From positions 1-64,000 of the forward strand of contig CAZVKJ010000003.1 of NCBI GenBank assembly GCA_964626855.1: a DNA stretch of 64,000 nucleotides, read 5' to 3'. This document shows, one piece after another, positions 28,253 through 37,381 of this stretch. Below the pieces are notes generated by a model. The model was not told the DNA's origin, searched no databases, and saw nothing but the letters and a program-made list of their open reading frames with translations. The stretch is from CAIWKO01 sp964626855. Its GTDB lineage: Bacteria > Bacteroidota > Bacteroidia > Bacteroidales > CAIWKO01. Within the stretch, counting starts at the first letter, position 1. Every line of letters begins with the position of its first letter. Made by a program: the position numbers and the translations under genes.

Positions 28253-29071
28253 CTACCTGTTTCCTTTTTCTTCTGACTCCATCTCTTTAAAGATCATTTT
28301 GTCGGCAAATGATGGGAATCGCTTGTAAGTCCATGCGAGGAGTTTGCCCTGCATGGTTAGTGTAATTTCACGTTTTCGTTTAAACAATGCTTTAATGATA
28401 TGGTGGGCCGCTTCTTCGCTGGTCATCATTTTGCTTTCGGTACGAGGTGTTTCTTTTTGTGGCTGACCATCTTTATTAAGGGCCGTCATTCTAATATTAC
28501 TTGCGGTAAAACCAGGATGCGCGACAAGGACATGAAGCCCGGTTTTAAGATTTTCTACCCGTATTGTATTTAGAAATCCGTTTATGGCATGTTTCGAGGA
28601 ACTATAACCGGTTCTGCCAGGAAGTGGAGCTACTCCTGCCAGTGAAGAAATACCAACAATAGAACCTTTTTGTTTTAAAATATATGGTAGCGCATATTTA
28701 GTACAAAAAACAGTACCATAAAAATTTGTATCCATAAGGCGTTTTATAACATCTATGTCAAGGTCTTCAAACCTTGCTCTCATAGAAATTCCGGCATTGT
28801 TGATCAGTATATCTATCTTGTTAAATTTTTCGATGGTTTTATTGATTAATTTCTGGCAATCTTCCTGATTACTAACATCCGTTGATATTGAAACAACAGA
28901 TCCTCCGAGCGTTTTTATTTCATTTTCTGTATTTTTAAGTTTTTCTTCATTTCTGCCTGCAATTACTACATGTGCACCTAACGACGCTAATTGCACAGCA
29001 CATGCTTTCCCAATACCTGATGATGCTCCTGTGATGATAACTACCTTGTCCTGAAATGATTTGTTTTTCAT
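28253..29071 (-). CDS. Short-chain dehydrogenase/reductase
   Basis: 272 residues, classical SDR. NAD(P)-binding TGASSGIGKA near residue 15, NNAG near 91, catalytic Ser in ISSLAG, Tyr-x-x-x-Lys in GYSSSKHA, and a C-terminal extension with a basic amphipathic helix (KLLAWTYKRFP). Arg in IAGRNEEK after strand 2 suggests NADP(H) preference. It resembles 3-ketodihydrosphingosine-reductase-like SDRs, which would fit reduction of a 3-keto sulfonolipid precursor made by the enzyme at 36080, but the genes are 7 kb apart and on opposite strands. That role is only a suggestion. Confidence 0.82.
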   Translation of the reverse strand: MKNKSFQDKVVIITGASSGIGKACAVQLASLGAHVVIAGRNEEKLKNTENEIKTLGGSVVSISTDVSNQEDCQKLINKTIEKFNKIDILINNAGISMRARFEDLDIDVIKRLMDTNFYGTVFCTKYALPYILKQKGSIVGISSLAGVAPLPGRTGYSSSKHAINGFLNTIRVENLKTGLHVLVAHPGFTASNIRMTALNKDGQPQKETPRTESKMMTSEEAAHHIIKALFKRKREITLTMQGKLLAWTYKRFPSFADKMIFKEMESEEKGNR

Positions 29072-29230
29072 AATTACAGTTTTTTTACAATTTGTTCATT
29101 AATTCCAAATACGGGTAATTCAATAAACTGATGACAATCAAAACAAAATGAACTATTGATTTTCAATATTACATTATTCCGTTATTCGAAACAGGCAAAA
29201 GTAAAAAAATATTTACAAATGAATTTTTAT

Positions 29231-29238
29231 TAATTTTG
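29231..29238 (+). promoter_or_regulatory. Possible -7 box (TAATTTTG)
   Basis: TAATTTTG matches TAnnTTTG 46 nt before the ATG of the kinase gene at 29285. No TTTG at the right distance upstream. Confidence 0.35.
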
Positions 29239-29284
29239 TATAACTTATAAAAGCTTTAGTAAGCACAATATAACATTTATTTTC

Positions 29285-30259
29285 ATGGTTATCAAGTGGT
29301 TGATAATAATTACAGTGGTATTACATATAACTGCTACGGTAGTATCTTTACGGCTTACCAGGAGGACAAAATATAACTTATCATGGATACTTATTTCTCT
29401 TGGTTTTTTATTCCTTTTGGTTCGCAGGTTTTTTGAATCCTTAACATTTTTCAATATTAATTTTATCAGTGATACACACGATGTATTATATGTTTGGTTC
29501 GGCATTGCCACTTCTACTTTTTTTGCAGTTGGGTTAATTCTAGTGAGTAAAATATTCGACTACATGGAAAGGATGGAAAAGGAAAAAAGGGAAAATGAAA
29601 AGAAATTCCTGTCGGTTATTATACAAGCTGAAGAAAAAGAGCGGGAACGTATTGCAAAGGATATTCATGATGGTCTTGGGCCTTTGATCTCTACGATTAA
29701 AATGTCAGTTTCTGCACTAAAAAAGGAAAAGGTACTGAATGAATCAAATGAAATATTGCAGAACCTTGAAATGGTCATAAATGAATCTATTAAGACATTA
29801 AAAGACATTTCGAATAATTTAAGTCCTCATGTTATTGAAAATTTTGGACTTGTTAAGGCTTTGAAAAATTTTATACAGAAGATTAATTCTTCAAAAAATC
29901 TAAAAATAAATTTCATATGCAGTGATAGTTTTCCACGTATATCAAGGGATGTTGAGATTGTCCTGTACAGGGTGATTTGTGAGCTTTTTAATAATACAAT
30001 GAAACATGCCGATGCCAGGATTATTGATATCACGCTTTCGCAGGATTATAAGAGTGTTTATGTAGATTATAAAGATGATGGAAAAGGTTTTGAAATGGAC
30101 AGCCTGTTTAAATCTCCGGTTACAGGTACAGGTTTTCATAATATTTTTTCCAGAATAAATTCGTTGAAAGGTACCATTGAAACAGATTCAGAGCCTGGAA
30201 AGGGCGTGCGGGTTAGGATCGAAATCCCACTGAGCCATGAAAGAGAAGAAAGTTTATAA
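29285..30259 (+). CDS. NarL-type membrane sensor histidine kinase
   Basis: 324 residues. Three N-terminal helices (about 3-20, 34-51, 71-92) with little periplasmic sequence, a charged coiled coil (ERMEKEKRENEKK), HisKA_3 with His128 in AKDIHDGLGPL, and a HATPase domain (N box NNTMKHA, G1 DDGKGF, then GTGFHNIFSRI). Lacking a sensory domain beyond the helices, it may sense within the membrane, for example the quinone pool. It overlaps the response regulator gene by 23 nt, so they are translationally coupled. Confidence 0.9.
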   Translation: MVIKWLIIITVVLHITATVVSLRLTRRTKYNLSWILISLGFLFLLVRRFFESLTFFNINFISDTHDVLYVWFGIATSTFFAVGLILVSKIFDYMERMEKEKRENEKKFLSVIIQAEEKERERIAKDIHDGLGPLISTIKMSVSALKKEKVLNESNEILQNLEMVINESIKTLKDISNNLSPHVIENFGLVKALKNFIQKINSSKNLKINFICSDSFPRISRDVEIVLYRVICELFNNTMKHADARIIDITLSQDYKSVYVDYKDDGKGFEMDSLFKSPVTGTGFHNIFSRINSLKGTIETDSEPGKGVRVRIEIPLSHEREESL

Positions 30260-30890
30260 TATTATGATTGTTGATGACCATGCATTGTTTCGGCATGGGC
30301 TGAAGTTAATTTTAAATTCACAAAGTGATTTTAAAGTGGTATCAGAAGCATCAAACGGGATTGAATTTCTTAGAAATATCGAAATAGTTCCTGTCGATGT
30401 TGTATTACTTGACATTGCAATGCCGGAAATGAATGGTATTGAGGCCGCAGAAATTGCGTTAAAAAAGTTCCCGGATTTGAAAATTATTGCATTGTCAATG
30501 TATCGCGATGAAGATTATTATAATAAAATGCTTGAAAAAGGCGTGTCGGGGTTTTTACTTAAGGAATCCGGAATTGATGAAGTTTTTACAGCCATTCGTA
30601 GTGTTATCGACGGGAAAAGTTACTTTTCCCAGGAATTGTTGCTTAATCTTATCCGGAACATCAGCAATGTTACTAACAAACCTAAAATAAATAATTTGTC
30701 TGAGCGTGAATTAGAGATCGTCACGTTGATATGCCAGGGGCTTTCAAATCAAGAAATTGCAGAGAAATTATTTCTTGGGAAACGAACTGTTGAAAAGCAT
30801 CGTGCGAATATCCTGATAAAAACCGATACTAAAAATACTGCAAGTCTTGTAATGTATGCCATAAGAAATGGTATTGTTGAGATTAGGTAG
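30237..30890 (+). CDS. NarL/FixJ-family response regulator
   Basis: 217 residues. Receiver (acidic pair VDDHALF near 12, Asp59 in LLDIAMPE, Ser/Lys switches ALSMY and LLKES) and a LuxR-type HTH (LSERELEIVTL; recognition helix KRTVEKHRANI). It is the partner of the overlapping kinase gene. The Hdr-like gene cluster begins 193 nt downstream on the same strand, so control of that cluster is plausible but unproven. Confidence 0.92.
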   Translation: MKEKKVYNIMIVDDHALFRHGLKLILNSQSDFKVVSEASNGIEFLRNIEIVPVDVVLLDIAMPEMNGIEAAEIALKKFPDLKIIALSMYRDEDYYNKMLEKGVSGFLLKESGIDEVFTAIRSVIDGKSYFSQELLLNLIRNISNVTNKPKINNLSERELEIVTLICQGLSNQEIAEKLFLGKRTVEKHRANILIKTDTKNTASLVMYAIRNGIVEIR

Positions 30891-31021
30891 TTCTGCATAT
30901 AGTCTTAACTGATGCACTACGTATAAATACTTATTCGTTTGCGCAAAAGCCCGCATATTAAGTAGTACTTGTACCCCTTAAATTAAGTATTACTGTGCTT
31001 TTATGCTAAAAATGATCAATT

Positions 31022-31029
31022 TATTTTTG
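31022..31029 (+). promoter_or_regulatory. Possible -7 box (TATTTTTG) before the Hdr-like cluster
   Basis: TATTTTTG matches TAnnTTTG, 54 nt before the ATG at 31084. The upstream sequence has TTTT, not TTTG, near the -33 position. Confidence 0.35.
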
Positions 31030-31083
31030 CATAAAAATATATTCCATTTACAGAATAATAAATGGTAAGTAAATTTAAAGGTT

Positions 31084-31794
31084 ATGTCGCAAAAATATGA
31101 TAAGCTTTATCGTGATGTGAGATATATTGAGGGGCTGAATGCATGCATGAATTGTGGTGTATGCACTGCTATATGCCCTGCGGCTGAGTTTTATGATTAT
31201 GATCCCAGGGTTATCTGTAATACACTTTTATCCAGGGATGATCAGAAAATTGAAAATCTGCTGGTTTCCGATACAATCTGGTATTGTGGCCAATGCCTTT
31301 CGTGTAAAACGCGCTGCCCAAGAGGTAATGTTCCTGCTTTGCTCATTTCGGCCTTGCGCCACCTTTCGCAGGAAACAGGGTTGTTTATTCATAGTATGAA
31401 GGGCCGCCAACAGTATGCAATTATGAAGACTATTGGTAAAAATATTTTAAGTACCGGTTATTGTGTTCACCCTGATCTGGTTGATCCGCAATTGCATCCT
31501 GAACAAGGCCCGGTTTGGAAATGGTACCGTGAAAATACTGAAGAAGTTTCGGATAAACTAGGGGCCAATTATAATAAAGAAGGAGCAGGCGCACTCCGTA
31601 AGATTCCGAAGAAAAATTTAGATGAAATTCATGAGATTTTTAAGGTTACGGGTGGCGATGCATTTCGGAAGAAAGTTGAAAAAATATCGGAGGAAAAAGC
31701 TAAAGAACTTGGATTTCACTGTGAAGACGAAATTATGAATAGTGAGTATTTTTTTCATTTATATACATCAAATAATGAAACTGACCATTCCTGA
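31084..31794 (+). CDS. HdrC-like iron-sulfur protein (first copy)
   Basis: 236 residues. Two [4Fe-4S] ferredoxin-type motifs typical of heterodisulfide reductase subunit C: CMNCGVCTAICP (about residues 20-31) and CGQCLSCKTRCP (about 69-80). The C-terminal half is charged, with no helix and no further cysteine cluster. HdrC relays electrons between HdrA (flavin) and HdrB (catalytic noncubane clusters). First gene of a five-gene, overlapping unit. Its stop lies 20 nt inside the next gene. Confidence 0.88.
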   Translation: MSQKYDKLYRDVRYIEGLNACMNCGVCTAICPAAEFYDYDPRVICNTLLSRDDQKIENLLVSDTIWYCGQCLSCKTRCPRGNVPALLISALRHLSQETGLFIHSMKGRQQYAIMKTIGKNILSTGYCVHPDLVDPQLHPEQGPVWKWYRENTEEVSDKLGANYNKEGAGALRKIPKKNLDEIHEIFKVTGGDAFRKKVEKISEEKAKELGFHCEDEIMNSEYFFHLYTSNNETDHS

Positions 31795-32857
31795 CCAACA
31801 ACCAAAGAAAACACACTGGAAAGATTACCAGAAGGAAATCGCTGATAACAATTATTATTATGAGCGAAGTTGTATCCGGCAAACTTTTTTTCCTGGTTCT
31901 GAAACGGCATTTTTGAAAATAATCAGAGAAGAACTTGGTCTGAACATCATAGATGATAAAGATCTGCACACATGTACCGGAATTGGTTACTATTCAGGTA
32001 TTGTTCCCCTTGAAACGACGATGACTGTTGTTGCACGCTTATTTTCGCTGATGACCGAAGCCGGATATAAAAACTTTGTTCCATCGTGTGTTACTTCCTT
32101 TGGATTATTGAATGAAACAGTAGATACCTGGAAACATTTTCCTGAAGAGCTTGAAAAATCAAGAGATTTCCTCTTTAAAGCAACAGGCAGAACTTTTGAG
32201 ATTCCTGAAAACATTTCTCATCCTTCTGATGTCATATATAAATTCCGGAAGGAACTGAAAGAAAAAATGAAGTATCAGCTAATAAATAAATTTACCGGGA
32301 AACCATTGAAAATAGTGGAGCATATCGGTTGTCACTATGCCAAAATTTTTCCCGAATCGGTTATTGGAGGAGCTGAATTTCCGCAGGTATTGGTTGGCAT
32401 GATAAACGAATGGGGAGGCGAAGTTGTTGATTATCCTGAGCGCAGACATTGTTGTGGCTTCGGATTCCGGCAATATCTTGTTATGGCAAATCGAGGATAT
32501 TCCGTGGCAAATTCAAAAAAGAAATTCGAATCTATGAAACCTTATTCTCCGGATTTTATTGTTTGTAATTGCCCGGGTTGTGCCATGTTTATGGATAAAT
32601 GGCAGTACACCATTGCTGAGATGGAAGGAGTGACTTATGATGAGGAGAAGAAAGGCATTCCGGTTCTTACCTATGAAGAAATGACAGGCCTGTTGCTGGG
32701 CTATGACCCATGGGAGCTGGGTTTGCAAATGCATCAGATCGGCACGGAAACCTTGCTGGATAAAATAGGTGTATCTTATAAAGCGCAGGAGAAGTATCTG
32801 GGAAATTCCGGGAAAATGCTCACAGCGCCCGAAAAACCTTTAAATCTTATTGTGTGA
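31775..32857 (+). CDS. HdrB-like CCG-domain subunit
   Basis: 360 residues from the ATG at 31775; a frame from 31742 overlaps more and adds an unlikely leader. Two cysteine-rich CCG (DUF224) domains expected in HdrB. The C-terminal one is complete (CHYAK..., HCCGFG, CNCPGC), so one noncubane [4Fe-4S] site can form. The N-terminal one is degenerate: CTG in place of CCG and CVTS in place of CxxC. HdrB reduces or forms disulfide-type bonds in methanogens. In bacterial homologues the substrate varies. Overlaps both neighbours. Confidence 0.86.
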   Translation: MKLTIPDQQPKKTHWKDYQKEIADNNYYYERSCIRQTFFPGSETAFLKIIREELGLNIIDDKDLHTCTGIGYYSGIVPLETTMTVVARLFSLMTEAGYKNFVPSCVTSFGLLNETVDTWKHFPEELEKSRDFLFKATGRTFEIPENISHPSDVIYKFRKELKEKMKYQLINKFTGKPLKIVEHIGCHYAKIFPESVIGGAEFPQVLVGMINEWGGEVVDYPERRHCCGFGFRQYLVMANRGYSVANSKKKFESMKPYSPDFIVCNCPGCAMFMDKWQYTIAEMEGVTYDEEKKGIPVLTYEEMTGLLLGYDPWELGLQMHQIGTETLLDKIGVSYKAQEKYLGNSGKMLTAPEKPLNLIV

Positions 32858-33882
32858 TGAAAAATAAAAATGTAATAGTCATTGGTGGAGGGCCTGCAGG
32901 AGTTGAGTCAGCTTACCATCTGGCATGCCAATCAATTCCTGTGACATTATTTGAAAAGGAAAACAGTATCGGAGGCCACATTCCTAAAATTTATAAGTTG
33001 TTTCCTAATTTTTTGGATGCAGATCTTATCCTGGATGAGATGAAACAGAAATCATCTCATGATAATTTAACTGTTAAATCCGGGACTGAGATTGTTGGAT
33101 TGTCTGATAATGGCGGAAACTGGCAGGTTGAAACAAATTCCGGTGAAAAATACTCAGCTGATGCTGTTATTCTTGCAAGCGGATTTAAAACCTTTGATGC
33201 CCGATATAAGGAAGAACTGGGATATGGGATTTACCAGGGTGTTATCACAACTACTGAATTGGAGCAGATGATAAGGTCGGGTAAAGTTCTTACGCCAAAT
33301 GGGAAAATTCCGCAAAGAATTGCTTTTGTAAATTGTGTTGGCTCCCGTGATGAAAAAGCAGGAAATCATTATTGTTCAAGAGTATGTTGTATTAATGCTG
33401 TAAAGCAGTCCATTGGTGTAAAGGAATTGCATCCAGAAACAGATGTTTATTGCTTCTACATGGATATCAGAATGGCCGGACAGTTTTATGAAGAGTTGTA
33501 TCGTAAATCACAGGAAGTGCATAATGTGAATTATATACGCGGGCGTGTGTCAGAAGCCGCAGAAACGATTGACGGCAGAATACAGATAAAAGCCGAGGAT
33601 ACATTGAGCCAGCTGCCTATGAAAATGACCGTCGACCTTCTTGTATTAATGATAGGTGTTGAGGCCTCAGAAGGAACATCGCGCCTTGGAAAATCAGCGG
33701 GTATTATTGGTGAATACGGCTTTGCAAAAAGTCACGGGCTCCATACTTCAGATAACCATACCATAAAAGATGGTTTATTCCTTGCCGGATGCTGTAAAAG
33801 GCCGCTTACATTACCGGAAGCCGTTGCAGATGCCCGTGCAGCTGCACTTCAGGTTTATAACTATTTAAACGGCGCTTTATGA
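32857..33882 (+). CDS. HdrA-like FAD subunit, short form
   Basis: 341 residues. FAD-binding GGGPAGVESAY near the N-terminus and the HdrA-specific cysteine stretch FVNCVGSRDE...YCSRVCC (about residues 147-172). A second dinucleotide/FAD region ends with GLFLAGCC. It lacks the N-terminal and C-terminal ferredoxin domains of methanogen HdrA (about 650 residues), so it is of the short kind found in sulfur-oxidising sHdr complexes and QmoA-like proteins. The start codon overlaps the previous stop (TGATG). Confidence 0.86.
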   Translation: MKNKNVIVIGGGPAGVESAYHLACQSIPVTLFEKENSIGGHIPKIYKLFPNFLDADLILDEMKQKSSHDNLTVKSGTEIVGLSDNGGNWQVETNSGEKYSADAVILASGFKTFDARYKEELGYGIYQGVITTTELEQMIRSGKVLTPNGKIPQRIAFVNCVGSRDEKAGNHYCSRVCCINAVKQSIGVKELHPETDVYCFYMDIRMAGQFYEELYRKSQEVHNVNYIRGRVSEAAETIDGRIQIKAEDTLSQLPMKMTVDLLVLMIGVEASEGTSRLGKSAGIIGEYGFAKSHGLHTSDNHTIKDGLFLAGCCKRPLTLPEAVADARAAALQVYNYLNGAL

Positions 33883-34229
33883 AAAACTGGGGCTTTAAAA
33901 TTGCCAGTTCACGAATAGTTGATATGGACAAAGCTGATCTGGCGACATACAAAAAGATTACTGCAATAGTACCATCTGCTAAAAGATGCCTCATGTGTGG
34001 AGCTTGTTCGGCTACATGTACTGCACGGGAACACACTGATTTTAATTTCAGAAAATTACACCTGATGTTTCGGCGTGGGCAACTCGACACTATTGCCGAC
34101 GAGCTTGATAAATGTATGCTGTGTGGTAAATGCCGCCTGGTTTGCCCCAGAGGTGTTAATACAAGAGCAATTATTTACAACATGCGGATCATCCTTAAAG
34201 ATTTGTATTATAAAAATATTAATGTATGA
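33879..34229 (+). CDS. Second HdrC-like iron-sulfur protein
   Basis: 116 residues with two [4Fe-4S] motifs, CLMCGACSATC (about 37-47) and CMLCGKCRLVCP (about 80-91), the HdrC arrangement without the long C-terminal extension of the first copy. ATGA overlaps with the previous and the next gene show tight coupling. It probably carries electrons from HdrA to the membrane subunit that follows. Confidence 0.85.
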   Translation: MKNWGFKIASSRIVDMDKADLATYKKITAIVPSAKRCLMCGACSATCTAREHTDFNFRKLHLMFRRGQLDTIADELDKCMLCGKCRLVCPRGVNTRAIIYNMRIILKDLYYKNINV

Positions 34230-36052
34230 TGTTTCATCCATTTATAATACCTTTTGTTGCCGGAGCATTAATTTTTTTCGCAATAATTATCCAAAAGTTT
34301 TTTGTTTGGATTAAAAAGCTGGATAAGAAGCAGAAATTTTTTATGCGTAAAAACATCTTATCTGTAAAAACCTTGTCTGCAATAGTTGAGGTTTTCAGAG
34401 AAGCATTATTGCATAGAAAAATATATATGAGAAATCCACTTCTTGGTTATATGCACATGAGCCTTGCCTTTGGCTGGTTTCTGCTTATTGTTGCCGGAAA
34501 AATAGAAAGTTCATTATATACCGGAAAGTTTTTTGATGAGCCCTGGCTTGGCATATTCTTCAGGTATTTTGTAGTTCAAAAAACCGGCTTTTTTCTTGAA
34601 AATGAATTTAGCTTCATAATGGATTTTCTGTTAACGATCATTCTTTCGGGACTTACCCTGGCAATAATAAAAAGAATCAGGTCAAAGATTCTTGGAATGA
34701 AACGAACGACGCAGCATATCCTCTTTGATAAAATTGCCCTGACCTCATTGTGGCTGATCTTTCCTTTCCGTTTATTAGCCGAGTCAACAACCTCAGCCAT
34801 TCATCAAAATGGAGATTTTTTAACGGGTTCATTAGGAAATCTTTTATCATTTCTACCTGTTCAATATATGGAACTTCCGCTGTGGTGGGCATATTCCCTG
34901 GCATTGTTTGCATTTTTTGTTTGCCTTCCATTTTCTAGATATATGCACATACCTGATGAAGTGATATTGATTTTTTTCAGAAAGTGGGGGTTGCAGGCTG
35001 GCGAGCAGTACTCAGGGTATACAGATATTCAGCTTAATGCCTGCTCAAGATGTGGAATATGTATTGATACATGCCAGCTGAATTTTGCTGCTGATATTCA
35101 CAACATTCAATCAGTTTATTTTATCCGTGATGGCAGATATGGAAAGCTTACTGATGGGGTTGTTAATAATTGTTTGATGTGCGGACGTTGTACAGAAAGC
35201 TGCCCTGTCGGACTTGAGCTTACGGTTATGCGGCAGCAATTCAGAAACAAAATGGAGATTCCGGGTAAAAGCTATTATGACTTCACATCTTATGCTGAAA
35301 ACACATCAAGAGCTGATGTTATATATTTTGCCGGATGTATGACACACCTGACTCCCAATATCATTATTTCTATGAAGAAAATATTCCGGAATGCAGGTGT
35401 AAAATTCTGGTTTATGGATGAAGATAAACGGGTTTGTTGCGGGAGGCCGCTCCGGCAGCAGGGTTTTGTGCAGCAATCAAAGAATCTGCTGAGTAAAAAT
35501 TTAAGGATGATTTCACATTCCGGTGCCCGTTTGCTTGTAACTTCCTGCCCGATTTGCTATAAATCTTTTACGGAGGAATATGCACTGGATATACCTGTAA
35601 TGCATCATACTGAATATATTGAAAGACTCATTGCTGATAAAAAATTGAAAGTAAGAGCATCGGGCAAAAAAGTTGTATTTCATGATCCCTGTGAATTAGG
35701 AAGAGGAGCAGGGATTTATGAGCAACCACGAAATGTTCTCAAATCAATGACTCAACTTATTAAATCGGATTTTGAAAAGGAAAATGCCCTATGTTGCGGT
35801 GGAAGCCTTTCTAATGCTGTTTTGGAGATGTCGCAGCAAATCATGATAAGAGATAATACTCTGAACGGGTTAACTAAAAATAAGCCTGACGTTTTAGTTA
35901 CAGCGTGTCCCTTATGTAAGAAGAATTTTATTCATGGGAATAAGGCGGTAGTTATGGATATTGCGGAACTTGTTGCTGAAAATATTGACGAACCAGAAAT
36001 TGAAAAAAAAGAAATCAAATATAAAAAATCAAATGAATTAGTTATTGTTTAA
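34226..36052 (+). CDS. Membrane CCG-domain iron-sulfur oxidoreductase
   Basis: 608 residues. N-terminal NarI/HdrE-like membrane part (about 1-240; five or so helices, histidines that could bind heme b, e.g. GYMHMS), a ferredoxin domain with CSRCGICIDTC and CLMCGRCTESCP (about 270-330), then two complete CCG domains (CCGRP with CPICYK; CCGGS with CPLCKK). This is the layout of HdrDE-, DsrMK- and Etf:menaquinone-oxidoreductase-type proteins that link cytoplasmic thiol/flavin chemistry to quinones. Here it likely anchors the Hdr-like complex. The C-terminus is lysine-rich. Confidence 0.86.
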   Translation: MMFHPFIIPFVAGALIFFAIIIQKFFVWIKKLDKKQKFFMRKNILSVKTLSAIVEVFREALLHRKIYMRNPLLGYMHMSLAFGWFLLIVAGKIESSLYTGKFFDEPWLGIFFRYFVVQKTGFFLENEFSFIMDFLLTIILSGLTLAIIKRIRSKILGMKRTTQHILFDKIALTSLWLIFPFRLLAESTTSAIHQNGDFLTGSLGNLLSFLPVQYMELPLWWAYSLALFAFFVCLPFSRYMHIPDEVILIFFRKWGLQAGEQYSGYTDIQLNACSRCGICIDTCQLNFAADIHNIQSVYFIRDGRYGKLTDGVVNNCLMCGRCTESCPVGLELTVMRQQFRNKMEIPGKSYYDFTSYAENTSRADVIYFAGCMTHLTPNIIISMKKIFRNAGVKFWFMDEDKRVCCGRPLRQQGFVQQSKNLLSKNLRMISHSGARLLVTSCPICYKSFTEEYALDIPVMHHTEYIERLIADKKLKVRASGKKVVFHDPCELGRGAGIYEQPRNVLKSMTQLIKSDFEKENALCCGGSLSNAVLEMSQQIMIRDNTLNGLTKNKPDVLVTACPLCKKNFIHGNKAVVMDIAELVAENIDEPEIEKKEIKYKKSNELVIV

Positions 36053-36057
36053 ATTTG
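36050..36057 (+). promoter_or_regulatory. Possible -7 box (TAAATTTG)
   Basis: TAAATTTG overlaps the stop codon of the membrane oxidoreductase gene and lies 22 nt before the ATG at 36080. It would allow separate transcription of the two PLP-enzyme genes, which otherwise look like the end of the Hdr operon (27-nt gap). Confidence 0.3.
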
Positions 36058-36079
36058 CACAATTTATAAAGTATTAATT

Positions 36080-37348
36080 ATGGAAGATATTTTCGATAGA
36101 ATTACAAAAGCCAGAGGCCCTCTTGGTCAATATCAGGACAAAGCTGAAGGTTATTTCATGTTTCCGGAATTGGAAGGTGAAATTGCACCAAGAATGAAAT
36201 TTCAAGGGAAAGAAGTCCTTACCTGGAGTTTAAATAATTATCTCGGTTTGGCTAATCATCCTGAGGTGAGAAAAGCAGATGCAGAAGGCGCTGAAAAATA
36301 TGGTATGGCATATCCGATGGGAGCGAGGATGATGTCGGGACAAACAAAATTTCATATTCGCCTTGAAAATGAACTGGCGGCTTTTGAGAAAAAACCTGCT
36401 GCATACCTGCTGAATTTTGGTTACCAGGGAATGATATCCATTATCGATTCACTTCTTGGCCGTAAGGATGTAGCTGTTTATGATTCGGAAGCACACGCCT
36501 GCATTCTTGATGGACTTAGATTACACATCGGCAAACGATTTGTTTATCCGCATAATAATATAGACTTACTTAGAAAACAACTTGAAAATGCAACAAGGCT
36601 TGCTGAAGCACAGGGCGGTGGCGTACTTGTTATTACTGAAGGTGTGTTTGGTATGGCTGGCGACCTTGGGAAACTTGACGAGATCGTTAAGTTAAAAGAA
36701 GAATTTAACTTCAGATTTCTTGTTGATGATGCTCATGGATTCGGAACAATGGGAAAGACAGGCGCTGGAACCGGTGAACATTTCGGAGTTCAGGATGGCA
36801 TTGATCTTTATTTTTCCACATTTGCAAAAAGTATGGCCGGTATCGGGGCTTTTATTGCTTCTGAGCCTGATATTATTGCACATCTGAAGTATAATATGCG
36901 AAGCCAGATCTTTGCTAAATCGCTACCAATGCCAATGGTATTGGGCGCACTTAAACGTCTTGAGCTTTTAAAAACTCATCCTGAATTCAAGGATAATCTT
37001 TGGAAAGTTACAAAAGCTCTTCAGGAAGGACTAAAGAAAAATGGCTTTAATATTGGCCAGACACAATCACCTGTTACACCTGTGTTTTTTAAGGGTGATG
37101 TTGCCCAGGCAACAAATATTGTTATTGACATGCGTGAGAATTATGGAATATTCTGTTCCATGGTTATATATCCTGTGGTGCCAAAAGGTGTAATAATGCT
37201 CCGTATTATTCCCACTGCTGCTCATACTCTTGATGATGTTGAACAAACAATTGATGTTTTTTCACGGGTAAAAGAAAAGTTAGAACGTGGAGATTATGAT
37301 TCCGATTATATAAAGACCATGAAAATTAGCGAACAGCAAGGTTTATAG
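36080..37348 (+). CDS. Alpha-oxoamine synthase, probable cysteate fatty acyltransferase
   Basis: 422 residues, full-length PLP-dependent alpha-oxoamine synthase (serine palmitoyltransferase/KBL/AONS family). NNYLGLANHPEV at the substrate entrance, DDAHGFGTMG (Asp binding PLP N1, His stacking) and PLP-lysine Lys250 in FAKSMAG. These enzymes join an amino acid with an acyl thioester and release CO2. Serine gives sphingolipids; cysteate gives the sulfonolipid capnine. The next gene, a cysteate-synthase candidate, favours the cysteate reading (the CapB/Cfat/SulA-type enzymes of Bacteroidota). Serine use cannot be excluded from sequence. Confidence 0.82.
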   Translation: MEDIFDRITKARGPLGQYQDKAEGYFMFPELEGEIAPRMKFQGKEVLTWSLNNYLGLANHPEVRKADAEGAEKYGMAYPMGARMMSGQTKFHIRLENELAAFEKKPAAYLLNFGYQGMISIIDSLLGRKDVAVYDSEAHACILDGLRLHIGKRFVYPHNNIDLLRKQLENATRLAEAQGGGVLVITEGVFGMAGDLGKLDEIVKLKEEFNFRFLVDDAHGFGTMGKTGAGTGEHFGVQDGIDLYFSTFAKSMAGIGAFIASEPDIIAHLKYNMRSQIFAKSLPMPMVLGALKRLELLKTHPEFKDNLWKVTKALQEGLKKNGFNIGQTQSPVTPVFFKGDVAQATNIVIDMRENYGIFCSMVIYPVVPKGVIMLRIIPTAAHTLDDVEQTIDVFSRVKEKLERGDYDSDYIKTMKISEQQGL

Positions 37349-37381
37349 ATAGTAAGTAATTTGATTCCTATAGTGAACGGC

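Noticed and set aside
29245..29511. Minus-strand frame overlapping the kinase start
   Set aside because: It lies opposite the well-supported kinase helices and has no recognisable domain.
36080..37348. Biotin or threonine-degradation enzyme (BioF, KBL)
   Set aside because: Same family, but no bio or tdh genes nearby, and the neighbour points to cysteate or serine as substrate. Kept as an alternative only.
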